From: Nymphaea colorata
Lineage: Eukaryota > Streptophyta > Magnoliopsida > Nymphaeales > Nymphaeaceae
DNA: 64,000 bases
Reading direction: 5' to 3'
NCBI RefSeq assembly: GCF_008831285.2
Contig: NC_045138.2
Location: 15,471,934-15,535,933 of the forward strand
Part shown: piece after piece, positions 1 through 10,182 of the stretch
Layout of the letters: each line of letters begins with the position of its first letter
How positions within the stretch are numbered: position 1 is the stretch's first letter
The notes under the pieces: model-generated
Told to the model about the DNA's origin: nothing
The model's input: only the letters and a program-made list of their open reading frames with translations
Databases searched by the model: none
Position numbers and translations under genes: made by a program

Positions 1-1
1 T

Positions 2-867
2 ATTCTGGAAGCAGCAATGAATGTCTTTAAATTTGATACAGGTAAGGCACTTAAACCTGCCGAGCAATTGCAGTTTAGCTACCTCTGTGTTCGAGTAATC
101 AAATAGATGCTTATTTTTTGAAGAAATTGCTCTAATGGCTCTGCCTTCTGAGGTTGGTTCCTCTTATAATAAGACCCAGGAGTAAAGAAATTTGCTGTTG
201 TCATCCTTTCCATCTTTTGACACTTCAGATGGCCGGCCATGACAGTAACATTCAATGACTTTAGAAAAGAAAAAGTCCAACCACTTTAGAAAAGAAGGAA
301 GTGTCATTAAGGAGCTAATTAAAGTAAAACCAAATAAAAGAACAACAGATTTGATCATTAATGACAGCAGACATTTCCATGTATATTTCTTTATGATCTA
401 GAATAAGTTAGTAATACGCCAATTACACGCAGGAATATGATAAGAATTCAAGATGGGAGACAACTGCAGACGCACACCAGTTAACGAATTGACAAACTTA
501 TCAACAGATCACAAACATTCAACCAACTCCAATCTTAAAAGAATGTGGTTCAATCTAAGAGTTCTGCAAAGGTTTAAAGAATCAAAACAGATATCTTCGG
601 TTAATAGAAAAGCAAAGCGAAGCCTTTGCCGGAAACTTCTATTGCTGAGCAACATTCAATGGCTTAATCCAAGTTGGGGCAGCCTATCCATAGCAAGGAT
701 GAAATCAAAATATCAAGCCAGGGAAGATGATCAAACTTCCGTCACTTAAAACAAGAGATCACGATGCCTTATCAGGTAAAATTGGCTATCTTCTTTCAGG
801 CCAAATCAATATGTGGGTGCATCTTTGTATAGTTCCACACAAGCCGAAAGTCTTCGACGAAAGGTGA
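2..867 (+). CDS. Candidate 3' end of an unidentified gene (partial, two exon pieces)
   Basis: An open frame enters from the left edge and ends at a consensus donor, CAG|GTAAGG (exon to 41). A good acceptor, TTCTTTCAG|G, lies at 799/800. Joining 2-41 to 800-867 keeps the frame open and stops at TGA 865-867. The joined tail is 13 residues of exon 1, a glycine at the splice, then a stretch beginning QINMWVHLC and ending PKVFDER. Without splicing the first frame stops at 104-106. I recognise no domain. The pieces are short enough to be chance, so this is only a candidate last intron plus last exon of a gene lying mostly outside the window. Confidence 0.2.
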
Positions 868-1529
868 TTGCGATCACTTCAAATGGATAGAAGGAAAATG
901 TTGGTCTTTAATGGCGGATGACACATGAACATAAATAAGATGTTTACGTATCATGTACAGTAGCTTTGACTTTAAAGATGAAAGAAAGCTTACAGTTAGA
1001 ACACAGAAAGATACATGCTTTTATGTCTCTTTTACTAGGCAATTTCTGTTGTCTCGTGACTATATAAGGTAATGTTCCAGGCACGTCTGCATTTTGTGAT
1101 ACACGCACCTGCCATTCAAAACCCTGTCCTTGAATCTGATTTGGGTGGGGAGATTTTGCCTCTTGATCATGTTCTAACTGTAGTTTGTACCCATCAAACC
1201 TTTAATGGATGTCTTACTGAGATTAAAATCATGTCAAATCTGTGGCTTTGGTTTTCAAACTAGAACCTTTTTTTGTCCAAATTTTCTATCTTCCCGAACA
1301 TTCTCACTTCTCGGTTGATCCTTCTCCCAATTCCATTAATTCCACCAGTGAAAAATCTTGATAAGCTAATTATTCTCTCTTACCAGTAGAACCAGTCATC
1401 GTTTCTCAATTTGAAGATGTATTGAAGCCTTGACTCAACAAAAGGTGGAGTATTCGGGTTAACTGCGTAACTGTAGCAATATTGCACCGAACTACATATG
1501 TGAGGAAGAGGCCGGAGCATACGGAGAAA

Positions 1530-1531
<2 letters not shown>

Positions 1532-1574
<43 letters not shown>
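1532..1574. repeat. (TA)n microsatellite
   Basis: About 21 uninterrupted TA units, read directly. Confidence 0.95.
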
Positions 1575-1577
<3 letters not shown>

Positions 1578-1817
1578 TACTCACGTATGCACCCATCCTT
1601 TCAGAAAATTGAATTGGTTGAGAAGGGCAGTGTAGATGTGACATAAAAAGTTTGTTTAATAAAGAACTTTTTCTTGGAGCATATCGTTGTCATCCATAAT
1701 GATTATTTCTGTGAAAAAACAGTGGTCTGATCGAATTTGAGTCATCTGAAATGGGAAACCATCACGATGACTTTGTGTATGAGAAGGCATGACATGAAGC
1801 TGCCTTTGGGCATTTAC

Positions 1818-1858
1818 CTCTCTCTCTTTCTCTCTCTCTCTCTGTATATATATATATA
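1818..1858. repeat. (CT)n-(TA)n compound microsatellite
   Basis: An imperfect CT run to about 1843 is followed directly by a short TA run. Confidence 0.9.
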
Positions 1859-2674
1859 ACTCCAACTTAGTGGAGATTTGTGCTTGAAATATCTAAGATG
1901 GCATTGATTATCTTTGATCTTGAAATCCTTTGATACTGTGATCTGTAAGTTTAACATCAGAAAAATTGCACAATCCTCTCCCTTTCAATCTGCTTCGATC
2001 AGAACTAACAATGTGACATGGGAATAACTGGACTTTAGGTTAGACCTCCCTGTAGATCTTCAATTGTGGTGTGGAGCTACCTACACATCTATGCAAGTTT
2101 ATGTATCATTAGACCCATGAATCTAAATTCTCAGCTTTTAAATTTATTCTATAGGATTTCAAAATGGGCACGTGTAGCTCCAGGGGCATGTGGTTGACGG
2201 TGTGAAGCTAGTCGTTGGTTTAATTCCCATGCATGTTAAGTTTCCTGCACAAGCTTAAACAGGCTTAAGCGTTGGTGAGGATGCTAACCTCAAAAGTTTT
2301 AATGCTGCGACCTGGATGTAGTTTTTTCAAGTTGAAAACTGAAAAAGAATAAAGACCATGGGCTCATGTGTGTTTGTGTGCCCTAGAGGTGGAGTCACAT
2401 ATGGGCAACTGTTTTGTTATATACATAGTTGCCTTTTGGATATAGAAATTTGTGAGTGGGTGCTCCTCTAAAAACTTTCTTCTATTGTTGTGCTCACGCA
2501 TGCTTGCGTGGCTTAGATAGCACTAGTGGCAGAGATATATGTGGCTGACATAAATTGTATACTTTCATGTTAATAGTTCGTATTTCTTAATTTTTACATG
2601 TTAACTACCCCTTAGAATTTGCAATTTAAAGTGCTAATGCCACTTATTCAAATACTTCCGCTTTGCAAGTGCAT

Positions 2675-2694
2675 GCACACACACACACACACAC
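2675..2694. repeat. (CA)n microsatellite
   Basis: About ten CA units, followed by a CT-rich stretch. Confidence 0.9.
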
Positions 2695-3888
2695 TCTCCC
2701 TCTCTCGCTCCTGATAGTGTTGATGTTGATGTTGTACTTGGAAGCGGCATGTTGACTGGTGAAGCCCATACGCAGACGAACCATGACTCTATCTCCTTAG
2801 TTGGTTCCAGAATCTCAATCTCTCTGTGGGTGTATGGATGTGTGTGTGGGGTGCGCGCCCCCCGCCTTCCGCCTCCCTTTTCGATCTGTCAAACCTTTCT
2901 CACTCACTTCGCGCCTCCCAACCTTAATTTCCTCGAACTCTCTTCTGGGTCTCTTGTTATCATGAAGCAGATCTGATCGAAAGGCCATAAACCCCCAAAA
3001 AAAAGAAGAATTTCTCCCCAACTTCTTCCACTCGAAAAAAAAGGAAAGAGACAGAAAGAAAACACAGAAAGGAGAAAAGGTGGAAAAAAAAGTTGCAGAA
3101 AAGAGGCAGTCGGTGTCATTTACTGATGCACATAACTTCGCCATCAAAAGACACAATCGTTGGGGCCTTGTTAATTATGAAGATTGAAGTTGAAAGAACA
3201 AAGAGGAGGAAGGAAGAGGAGGAAGGAGAAAGGGAGGAGGAAATTATTGGTGGAACTCATGGGCAGGGCGACGTGTTGCGGTAATAGCAGGTCGACCAAA
3301 TTGAGTATGGCAACAGAGAGGAGCATTTAGTGAAAGGAGGAGAAGTGCTAGGCGGAAATAAATTGGTATTTATCATCTGACGTAATACTCTCATTATTCT
3401 CAACCGTCTCAATTACTCATGCAATAAATTGTTTTTATGGAATTTCAATCCAAAATAGTCACTCTGTTCAATGCCCCTAACTACCAAAGCCCCACACCAC
3501 CACCTTCTCCCTTTCTGCTCCTGCTTTTTTTCCACCCTCATTCAAATCCTCCCCAACAAGATCTACCCACTTAACCAAAAAGATCTCATCATAATCTAGA
3601 GGAAAAAGAAATGAAAGAAAGGAAAGGAAAGGAAAGGGTGAAAGCAAGACTCTTTCTTTTCATATATGTATGCAAAATAAGATGAAAAGGGGAGCTAACT
3701 AGAAGCATGGAACTTGCGTGCTTTAGGCCCTCATATCACATGCTATGATAGGAAAATTGGGTTTTGAGCATGAACCCATTTCACATATTTTCTAGAACTA
3801 AAACATCACCAAAAGGAAGAAGAAGAAGAAGAAAAGAGGAGAGAGCAGAGAGCATCAATATAGGAGGGCTAGCTAGCCGTGTCTTGCT

Positions 3889-4846
3889 TTAGAAATTTCT
3901 GGTCTTCTTGCTGCTATCTTGGTGGAAGTCGAGCAGACAGGTGCTCTTGCACTTTGGGCATTTGGGGTCGTCCTCAGACAGCATGACATACATCAGGCAG
4001 CGCGGGCAGCCGACCAGGACCATGGAAGTCGCCTCGGGGCTGTTGGAGTAGCGCAGCGTCTGGCCCTGCTCCGCCTCCGAGCCGGCACGGTTCTCGAGGT
4101 TGAGCTCCGAGGAGATGCATGACGACGGCGGTGACGTCCCCGAGGAAGACGACGAGAAGTAGGACGACGGCGACGACTGCGAGTTGTTGTCGCCGCCGCC
4201 ATTGCCGTCCTTTGGCGGCGAGAGGTTCAGCTTCAGGTCCAGCTTCCCGTTCATCCCCTGCTGCTTGTCCTTTCTGTTCATGGTGCAAGCCTGATTCTGT
4301 TTATAGTACAGGCACTCCCCCTGCGTACATAGTGGAAAATCACATAAAGAAAAAGAATCAGCATGTGACAAACGTCTCTCTGCTGCAAACTATATGTCAC
4401 AGAAACTATGCACAAGGTATTGCAAAGAACTTGCATGCATGAACACCCATGCTTTGTATATACGCTTTCTTACTGTATGGACACATAGCAGACGATCAGA
4501 ACACCAAGAAAGACAGACATAAATTAGAAGAAGAAGATAGAGAAGGTGAACCTTGAAAAAGCAAGACCGATTTAAGAAATGAAGATGGAGCTGAGAAGAA
4601 AAAGATTGACAAAAAGAAAACAAACAGAGGGGAGAGAGAAGGGGAATGAACCTTGAGATCAAGGAACCCGTGCCAGCCGAGGGGTAGAGCAGATCCCTGG
4701 TCCAATTCGACTGGCGAAGAAGAAGCAGAATTCAGATCAAATAGCTGCAAGGTGACCAGAGAAGGGCGCCGGGAGAAAGAAGAAGAAGCAGAAGAAGAGA
4801 AAGAGAATCCGGTGAGCTCGTTTCCTTGCCGGACATCTAGTGCCAT
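3889..4846 (-). CDS. CFL1: CURLY FLAG LEAF 1-like WW/EAR-motif repressor (2 exons)
   Basis: Exon 1 is 4846-4652 (65 codons) and ends at donor AAG|GTTCAT. Exon 2 is 4320-3889, after acceptor TACGCAG, in the same phase. The predicted protein is 208 residues. The N-terminus has a Ser-rich segment and LQLFDLN (33-39). A WW-like module starts at LPLGW (54-58) and continues after the splice as LYYKQNQ. An EAR-type repression motif, LDLKLNLSPP, lies at 92-101. A Ser/Gly-rich linker follows. The C-terminal CPRC...CPKC pair (170-173, 186-189) is typical of the GIR/CFL1 proteins. In the family, CFL1 and the GIR proteins bind class IV HD-ZIP factors and repress epidermal or cuticle programmes in the nucleus; this role is inferred here. 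The second WW tryptophan is absent. An internal ATG at 4281-4279 would give a short GIR-like form of about 130 residues. Confidence 0.82.
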
Positions 4847-4882
4847 CAACAGGGGAGGCCTGGATGTGTATATATAACGAAC

Positions 4883-4923
4883 GGGAGGGAGGGAGAGGAG
4901 GGGAGGGGAGGGGAGAGGAGGGG
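4883..4923 (+). other. G-quadruplex-type G-run cluster in the 5' leader of the CFL1-like gene
   Basis: The plus strand carries seven runs of three or four G (4883-85, 4887-89, 4891-93, 4900-03, 4905-08, 4910-13, 4920-23). It lies 37 bp upstream of the ATG of the minus-strand CFL1-like gene. The G-rich strand is therefore the template, and the predicted mRNA leader is C/T-rich. Whether it folds is inference. Confidence 0.6.
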
Positions 4924-6584
4924 ATGGCTTGCTTGCAAGGAGAGGGAGGCAGAGAGGGGTATTCAAGTAGAGCCAAGAGCGATTGAATGGAATTGAAGGA
5001 TTGGTAGAAGACGAGTGTAAATCACCCTGGAAAACGTATTAATTGTTGAAAAATCCCAAGATGTTTGCAGGAGGAAATTGCAGTAAATATTGCAATTACA
5101 AGTGCAGGCTGCCTTCATTCATTGCTCAGATAGTCGGTGAAACATGAAGGCTAAGCCAACTGCATCTCCTCTCCATGATGAAGGCCTTAACACCAAGCAC
5201 ACCACTCTACCTCTTTCATATGCTGCAGATATCAAGCAGGCTCATGCAACAAAGTACAAGTACATGGGGGCTGGACTTCCTCTTGGTCTCTCTGGCCCAG
5301 CCTTTGGGCAGTACCCCCTTTGCTATTTGGTCACAAACTTGGCTCCTTCCACTTGGGCATATATAATGTGGGGCACCGTTTGAGATGGGCCTGGTGTGGT
5401 GTTCTTGTGTGGGACACATCAATATCAATGAGGACATTGAAAGTGCTCCTGCTTTTACATGACAATGTCTACTTCACCATATTTTTACCCGTCGTTTTCA
5501 CACCCTCTTATTTAGGACTCTCTCTCTAAATCCAACTGTGCTCCACCAAACATATAAGCTGCGCCCACACGCAAATGCATGCATGAATGCAAGAATATGT
5601 GTGTCTCTGTGTGCCTGTGTGCTTGGATGCGAAAACAGATGCATACCAACTCGCTGCAAAGCAGCCAAGAGAAACTGCATTAAGGAAAATTCTGTTGGTC
5701 TATTCTCTTAATGAGCAGTAAGAAATTAACAAGTGTATTATCTTACTGTCATTTGGAAAGTTTCCAGCTTTTTGTTCTTGCTTATTGTATTGGCTTTTGA
5801 ATGCCAGATCATGCAGACTGAGTATTGAACTCTTGACGGTCTCAGTTTTGGGGCCTTTGGACCAATCACTGAGCCAGGGAAGACATTGACAAGTTGGCAA
5901 CAGATGGAGATTGGTGGCTTTGGAAATGACATGATATTATCATACATCAATCTGTACACTAGTTCTGCTGATTGTCCACAACTATTTACCTACAAAAATT
6001 ATGATGGAAGTGGTTAACCTAAGCTAAAGAAAGAGGAAGCAACCCCTTTGCCAAAAAGATGAGCATCATAATGGGAAGCTCAACCTTTCTGGTGAACAGT
6101 GATTAATTAGCACACAGCTTTCATGAATATAAGATATTTGTTCCATAAATTTAAGATATTCTCCCACATAATTACAGCTTCCTTCATCCTTTATGGCTTC
6201 ATATTGCAGCTACCCTATTAAAAGGAACAGGCACATGCTGCTGTTAATTATTTTGTAGATCCAAAGTTTTGTTTTTTTAATAAGCCAAGCCAAGTCATCA
6301 GAGGAGAATGATGAATCTCAGCTTGTAGATCTTGCTTATAAATTCTCTCCATCTTCTTCATTTTTTTTTCAAGTTGTCATGGTAACAAGGTGGCTTGATC
6401 ATGTGATTCCTTGAGTCAATGCTTGAGCTGTAAAGGCTATGGCCCCTGTTTTTAATTTGGGCACCTCCAATAACATTCAATGAGACCAATTCCAATATAA
6501 AACAAGCTCCTCTTCCTGCCAATGTGAGTTTGTTGACCAACCCATTACAGCTCTTCAAGGTTACATCCCCATCTCACCATAATG
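4924..6584. other. Intergenic, probably the promoter side of the CFL1-like gene
   Basis: No supported gene. The nearest part continues the pyrimidine-rich leader (seen on the minus strand) to about 4980. Beyond that there are only short open frames without recognisable domains. Confidence 0.5.
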
Positions 6585-6634
6585 ATGATGATGATGATGA
6601 TGATGATGATCATCATCATCATCATCATCATCAT
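6585..6634. repeat. 50-bp perfect palindrome made of (GAT)n/(ATC)n
   Basis: A run of ATG repeats turns at a central GATC (6608-6611) into its reverse complement, CAT repeats. The two 25-bp arms are exactly complementary, so the sequence can form a hairpin or cruciform. It gives false poly-Asp/poly-His frames on both strands. Confidence 0.95.
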
Positions 6635-7403
6635 GACCATGAAGTGATGTTGATGATGATAATCCACCATCAGAGTAATGAAGCACTGAATGTTTTGGGC
6701 CTAAGTGCTTGTTATCTCCCCATGCAATAAATGGTGCAACGTCATGGAAAGCTGGCCGGAGATAAAGGGCCTTTAAAAGGCCAATGCATTTAGTTGCGCC
6801 ATAAAAGATGGATGAGCCTTCGGTAGGGCGTTGCTTGATCCATATGGGCATCTCATAAAAGAGGAAGTTGATGATTGCCCCGCCTATGTCACTTGGATCT
6901 CTTTCGTCTCGATGATGACACATACAATATACGATCGTTCTCTCCGCTCCGCCCTTTGTTTCTCTCCAATACTTATCTTCTCAACCAACGTCCTTGGCAT
7001 AAACTGCTCCACCTTTCTCTCTCTAGGAGTTCCTTTATGGCTATGATTTAAGATTTAATGTGCAGTTCAAAACTAAGTAAACGACTAATAAATGCATCTA
7101 AGAGAACACCTGCAACTATGGGCTTTTAAAGAGGGCCATGTCGTGGGCCTAACGAAAATGGACACACATACACATGGCCTACATGTATGATGTATGCATG
7201 TCATGTGTACATGCGTGCTGTTTGTGATTGGCAGCATTACACAAGATCTGGGTAGGGAAAAAAAAAATTGACATGGTGTTCTCAATTTCACAAAATTAAC
7301 TTGGTGAGGTCAAGCCACCATCTTCCGGCCGGCCATTATTATTGCTTGTACACGGGAACACACACATATATATATATATAAAGACATAAACGAGACACTT
7401 AAG

Positions 7404-7740
7404 TCAGGGATAGAACCCAGACCCTTTAATTTTTTGCTAAAAAATTATTTTGAAAGACACATAAACATCCTAATATGTTTATAAAGCCTATTTTGATATA
7501 AAACATGCTTTCAATTAAGTTGTTTTCATGAAAAACGTTGAACTTTCTATTATCAAAATGTTGATGCTACGAGAGCCATTCATTTTGTTTATTATTATAA
7601 AAACACTATAAAAACCCAAATCTAAATGGTCAACTTAATATGCATTTTGCATCAACCTATCCTTAAAATCATATTGGTAATGTTATATTAAAGAAAACAT
7701 TTTAAATATCATATCTAATGGGTTTGGTTTTTGTCCCTGA
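7404..7740. mobile_element. Possible MITE-like element with imperfect 20-bp terminal inverted repeats
   Basis: The left end reads TCAGGGATAGAACCCAGACC. The reverse complement of the right end is TCAGGGACAAAAACCAAACC; about 15 of 20 match. The interior is AT-rich and non-coding, about 337 bp in all, and the element lies between two (TA)n tracts. No clear target-site duplication is seen, so this stays tentative. Confidence 0.3.
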
Positions 7741-8262
7741 TGTATATATATATATATATTGAGATAGAAGACAAATGGTAGCAGAAATATGTTGAGATAG
7801 AAAATCTATGTTGGTTGTGATTGCCTCATAAATGGTCATAGCTGGTGAATTGTCATCTTTGGAATCTAAACCATATCTACCACTGCGATCATGGCTGTGA
7901 AAGTTGAAAGATGTGAGAAGTCAACCCTTCGTTACGGATTAAAGTAAGGGTTGCTTGCATGATTTCTTTTGAATTAACTTCAGATCATGAATCTTTGACT
8001 TTCATAATATTAATTTTGTATCAAGTTACTACCGAGGTGCACCTCCTTACTTGGGAGTCGAAATAAAGAGGGGGGGGAAAGTTTTTTTTCCAAGAAACGA
8101 TAATTTACTATTGCATCTCCTTCGTTTGTATGTCAAACCTGATCTCATTCGGACTTCATTTCTGTTCTACTTTAAGAAAGTTGGAAATTGCTGGCAAGGA
8201 AATCCTTTAAACGGAAGCCTCAAAATGATCAATTAACAGGATAAGAGTTCAAATTTTCAATG

Positions 8263-8266
<4 letters not shown>

Positions 8267-8341
<75 letters not shown>
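8267..8341. repeat. (CT)n-(AT)n compound microsatellite
   Basis: About 17 CT units are followed at once by about 20 AT units, 75 bp in total. Confidence 0.95.
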
Positions 8342-8344
<3 letters not shown>

Positions 8345-8875
8345 CCAGGACTCAGATTTTTTAGAAGCAAACCAAATTCCATTTAGCTCAAGTCCAATTG
8401 CACATTTTTTTGTTGGATAGGGGCCCCAAGCATTATTTTCAGCTTCAAGTAAACGGGTCCGGACTTTGCTAGCCTGATTGCAAACAAATCAAATCTGCTA
8501 CATGAAAATGCATCGGATGTCAAGTTAGAACTGGATCCGAATTGTTATCTCAAATTTTGTAACCAAAATTTAATCTAGAAGTGATATTTGTCGCTTGATC
8601 TTGCAAAACTTGGGAGTCTATATCATCGATTTTAAGGAGATTAAACGGTGGAGATTAAGTTACAAATATATAAGATGAACTGTTGTCTTGAGTACCCTTT
8701 AAGGAGAGACTAGAGATTGTGTTTAAGAGAACTCTTTTATTCCACCATCCCCCACTTTGTTTCATTTTTCAAGGATATTTTATGCTCTTAAAAAACAAGT
8801 TGTCTTATGTATTTGCAACTTAATCTGTATGCTTAAATGGTTCCCATATGAGGATCCGACGGCTACGTGTTTTCC

Positions 8876-8907
<32 letters not shown>
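8876..8907. repeat. (TA)n-(CA)n microsatellite
   Basis: About 11 TA units run directly into about five CA units. Confidence 0.9.
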
Positions 8908-9380
8908 ATTATATTCAGATTTATGGTAATTCTATTTATTTGGCCTAAGAAAAGATAAATGATATGGATGTAATCTATATGATTTTCTAAAATTTAACAT
9001 GAGATTGCTTGACTAAGTATTTATAATATATAACCGATCCCGTGGCCTAAGATTTTCACAAATAACTTTGGCCTATAAAATGTAATTTGGGCGTGGCAAC
9101 ATATGTGAATAACCACGAAAACTTTTAGTTGTGGTGTACACGTAAGCGATACTATTATTAATGGTTATGGATATGAAAAATTTTCCAATTATTGGTAGAA
9201 GTCCGCGACTTGCAGTACTGTTCTTTTATTATTATTATAATTATGATTATAAAATAGAGAATATAAGATGATAGAGGCAGGGCCATGCTGATTATTTGCG
9301 ATAACAGTTCCTCGATCTTTTTCAAATCAATAAAAAATAACGAGAAAAATGTAATAGACATTTTTATGATGTAGTATTAG

Positions 9381-9384
<4 letters not shown>

Positions 9385-9430
<46 letters not shown>
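9385..9430. repeat. (TA)n microsatellite
   Basis: About 23 uninterrupted TA units. Confidence 0.95.
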
Positions 9431-9433
<3 letters not shown>

Positions 9434-9817
9434 GACACACACAGGCCCATGGTTTCTTCTATGATGCTGTCATTCTGTGTTGCAGCCAATGAGAAAACCT
9501 GGACTATCTCACATGACTTTATTTATGGTCCAAAATTGTCAACATTCTCTTACACCCAATCCCTTCTTTTTGTTACCACATTCACCCAACTTCTTCCTGC
9601 ATCATGTCTTGACCATAGCGCCATTAATTTCAACATCCAACCACACTGGCCCTCTTTCTTTCTTGTTCCTCCTAACTCTTCCTTGTCTTAACTGGCTTGG
9701 CTTGCATGTTTAACCCCGCAGAGTTGCAGTTTTAAAGTTCGCAAACAAGTCTTAGGCTTTGTTGGTGATGCAAAAAACATAGCTGACAAAGTTAGGAATG
9801 GGACTCAGATGGGCAAC

Positions 9818-10182
9818 TGACCGGGTCAGCGGGTTGACTCGGTAACTCGGCTGGGTCAAGTACAAAGAATGGGACTGTCCTCATGCAACCGATTTACCAG
9901 ACTCTAGCTCTCACTTTTTTTCTATTCTTTTTCTCAAATGATATAATTAACTACCCAATGCTTAAATCATTAAAATGTAAAAAAAATATGTTCTCTCCAT
10001 TGTGTATACACACACACATATATATATAACCAACCAATTCAACTTCTTACTTCTTTGTTTGGTCTTTTCATATTGATTCAAGAAAAAAAACTAAATCATA
10101 TCATTAATTTAGTTTTATATCGCCAAAACTCAAATTGGACTTGCAGCCGAGACTGAGCCGAGTCAACCGTAGTCAGCAGAGT
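9818..10182. repeat. Possible foldback repeat with GC-rich imperfect inverted ends
   Basis: The segment near 9818-9855 (GGGTTGACTCGG core) and the segment near 10147-10182 (CCGAGTCAACCG core) are imperfect reverse complements around an AT-rich middle. GC-rich ends in AT-rich DNA suggest a degraded non-autonomous element. No target-site duplication was identified. Confidence 0.3.

Larger units (their letters stand above)
868..3888. other. Intergenic region
   Basis: No convincing gene. It contains a long (TA)n tract, (CT)n and (CA)n microsatellites, and a purine/pyrimidine-skewed stretch around 2.9-3.9 kb rich in GAA and GGAAA. The open frames here are short, overlap on both strands and follow the skew, so I do not call them. 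The end next to 3889 should contain the 3' UTR of the minus-strand CFL1-like gene. Confidence 0.6.

Noticed and set aside
2815-3156. Overlapping frames of 70-113 codons
   Set aside because: They follow from purine/pyrimidine skew, overlap on both strands, and have no domain or gene structure.
3974-4288. Arg/Ala-rich frames on both strands over the CFL1-like exon 2
   Set aside because: Shadow frames of the GC-rich coding exon.
6524-6923. Poly-Asp/poly-His frames on both strands
   Set aside because: They are translations of the triplet-repeat palindrome.
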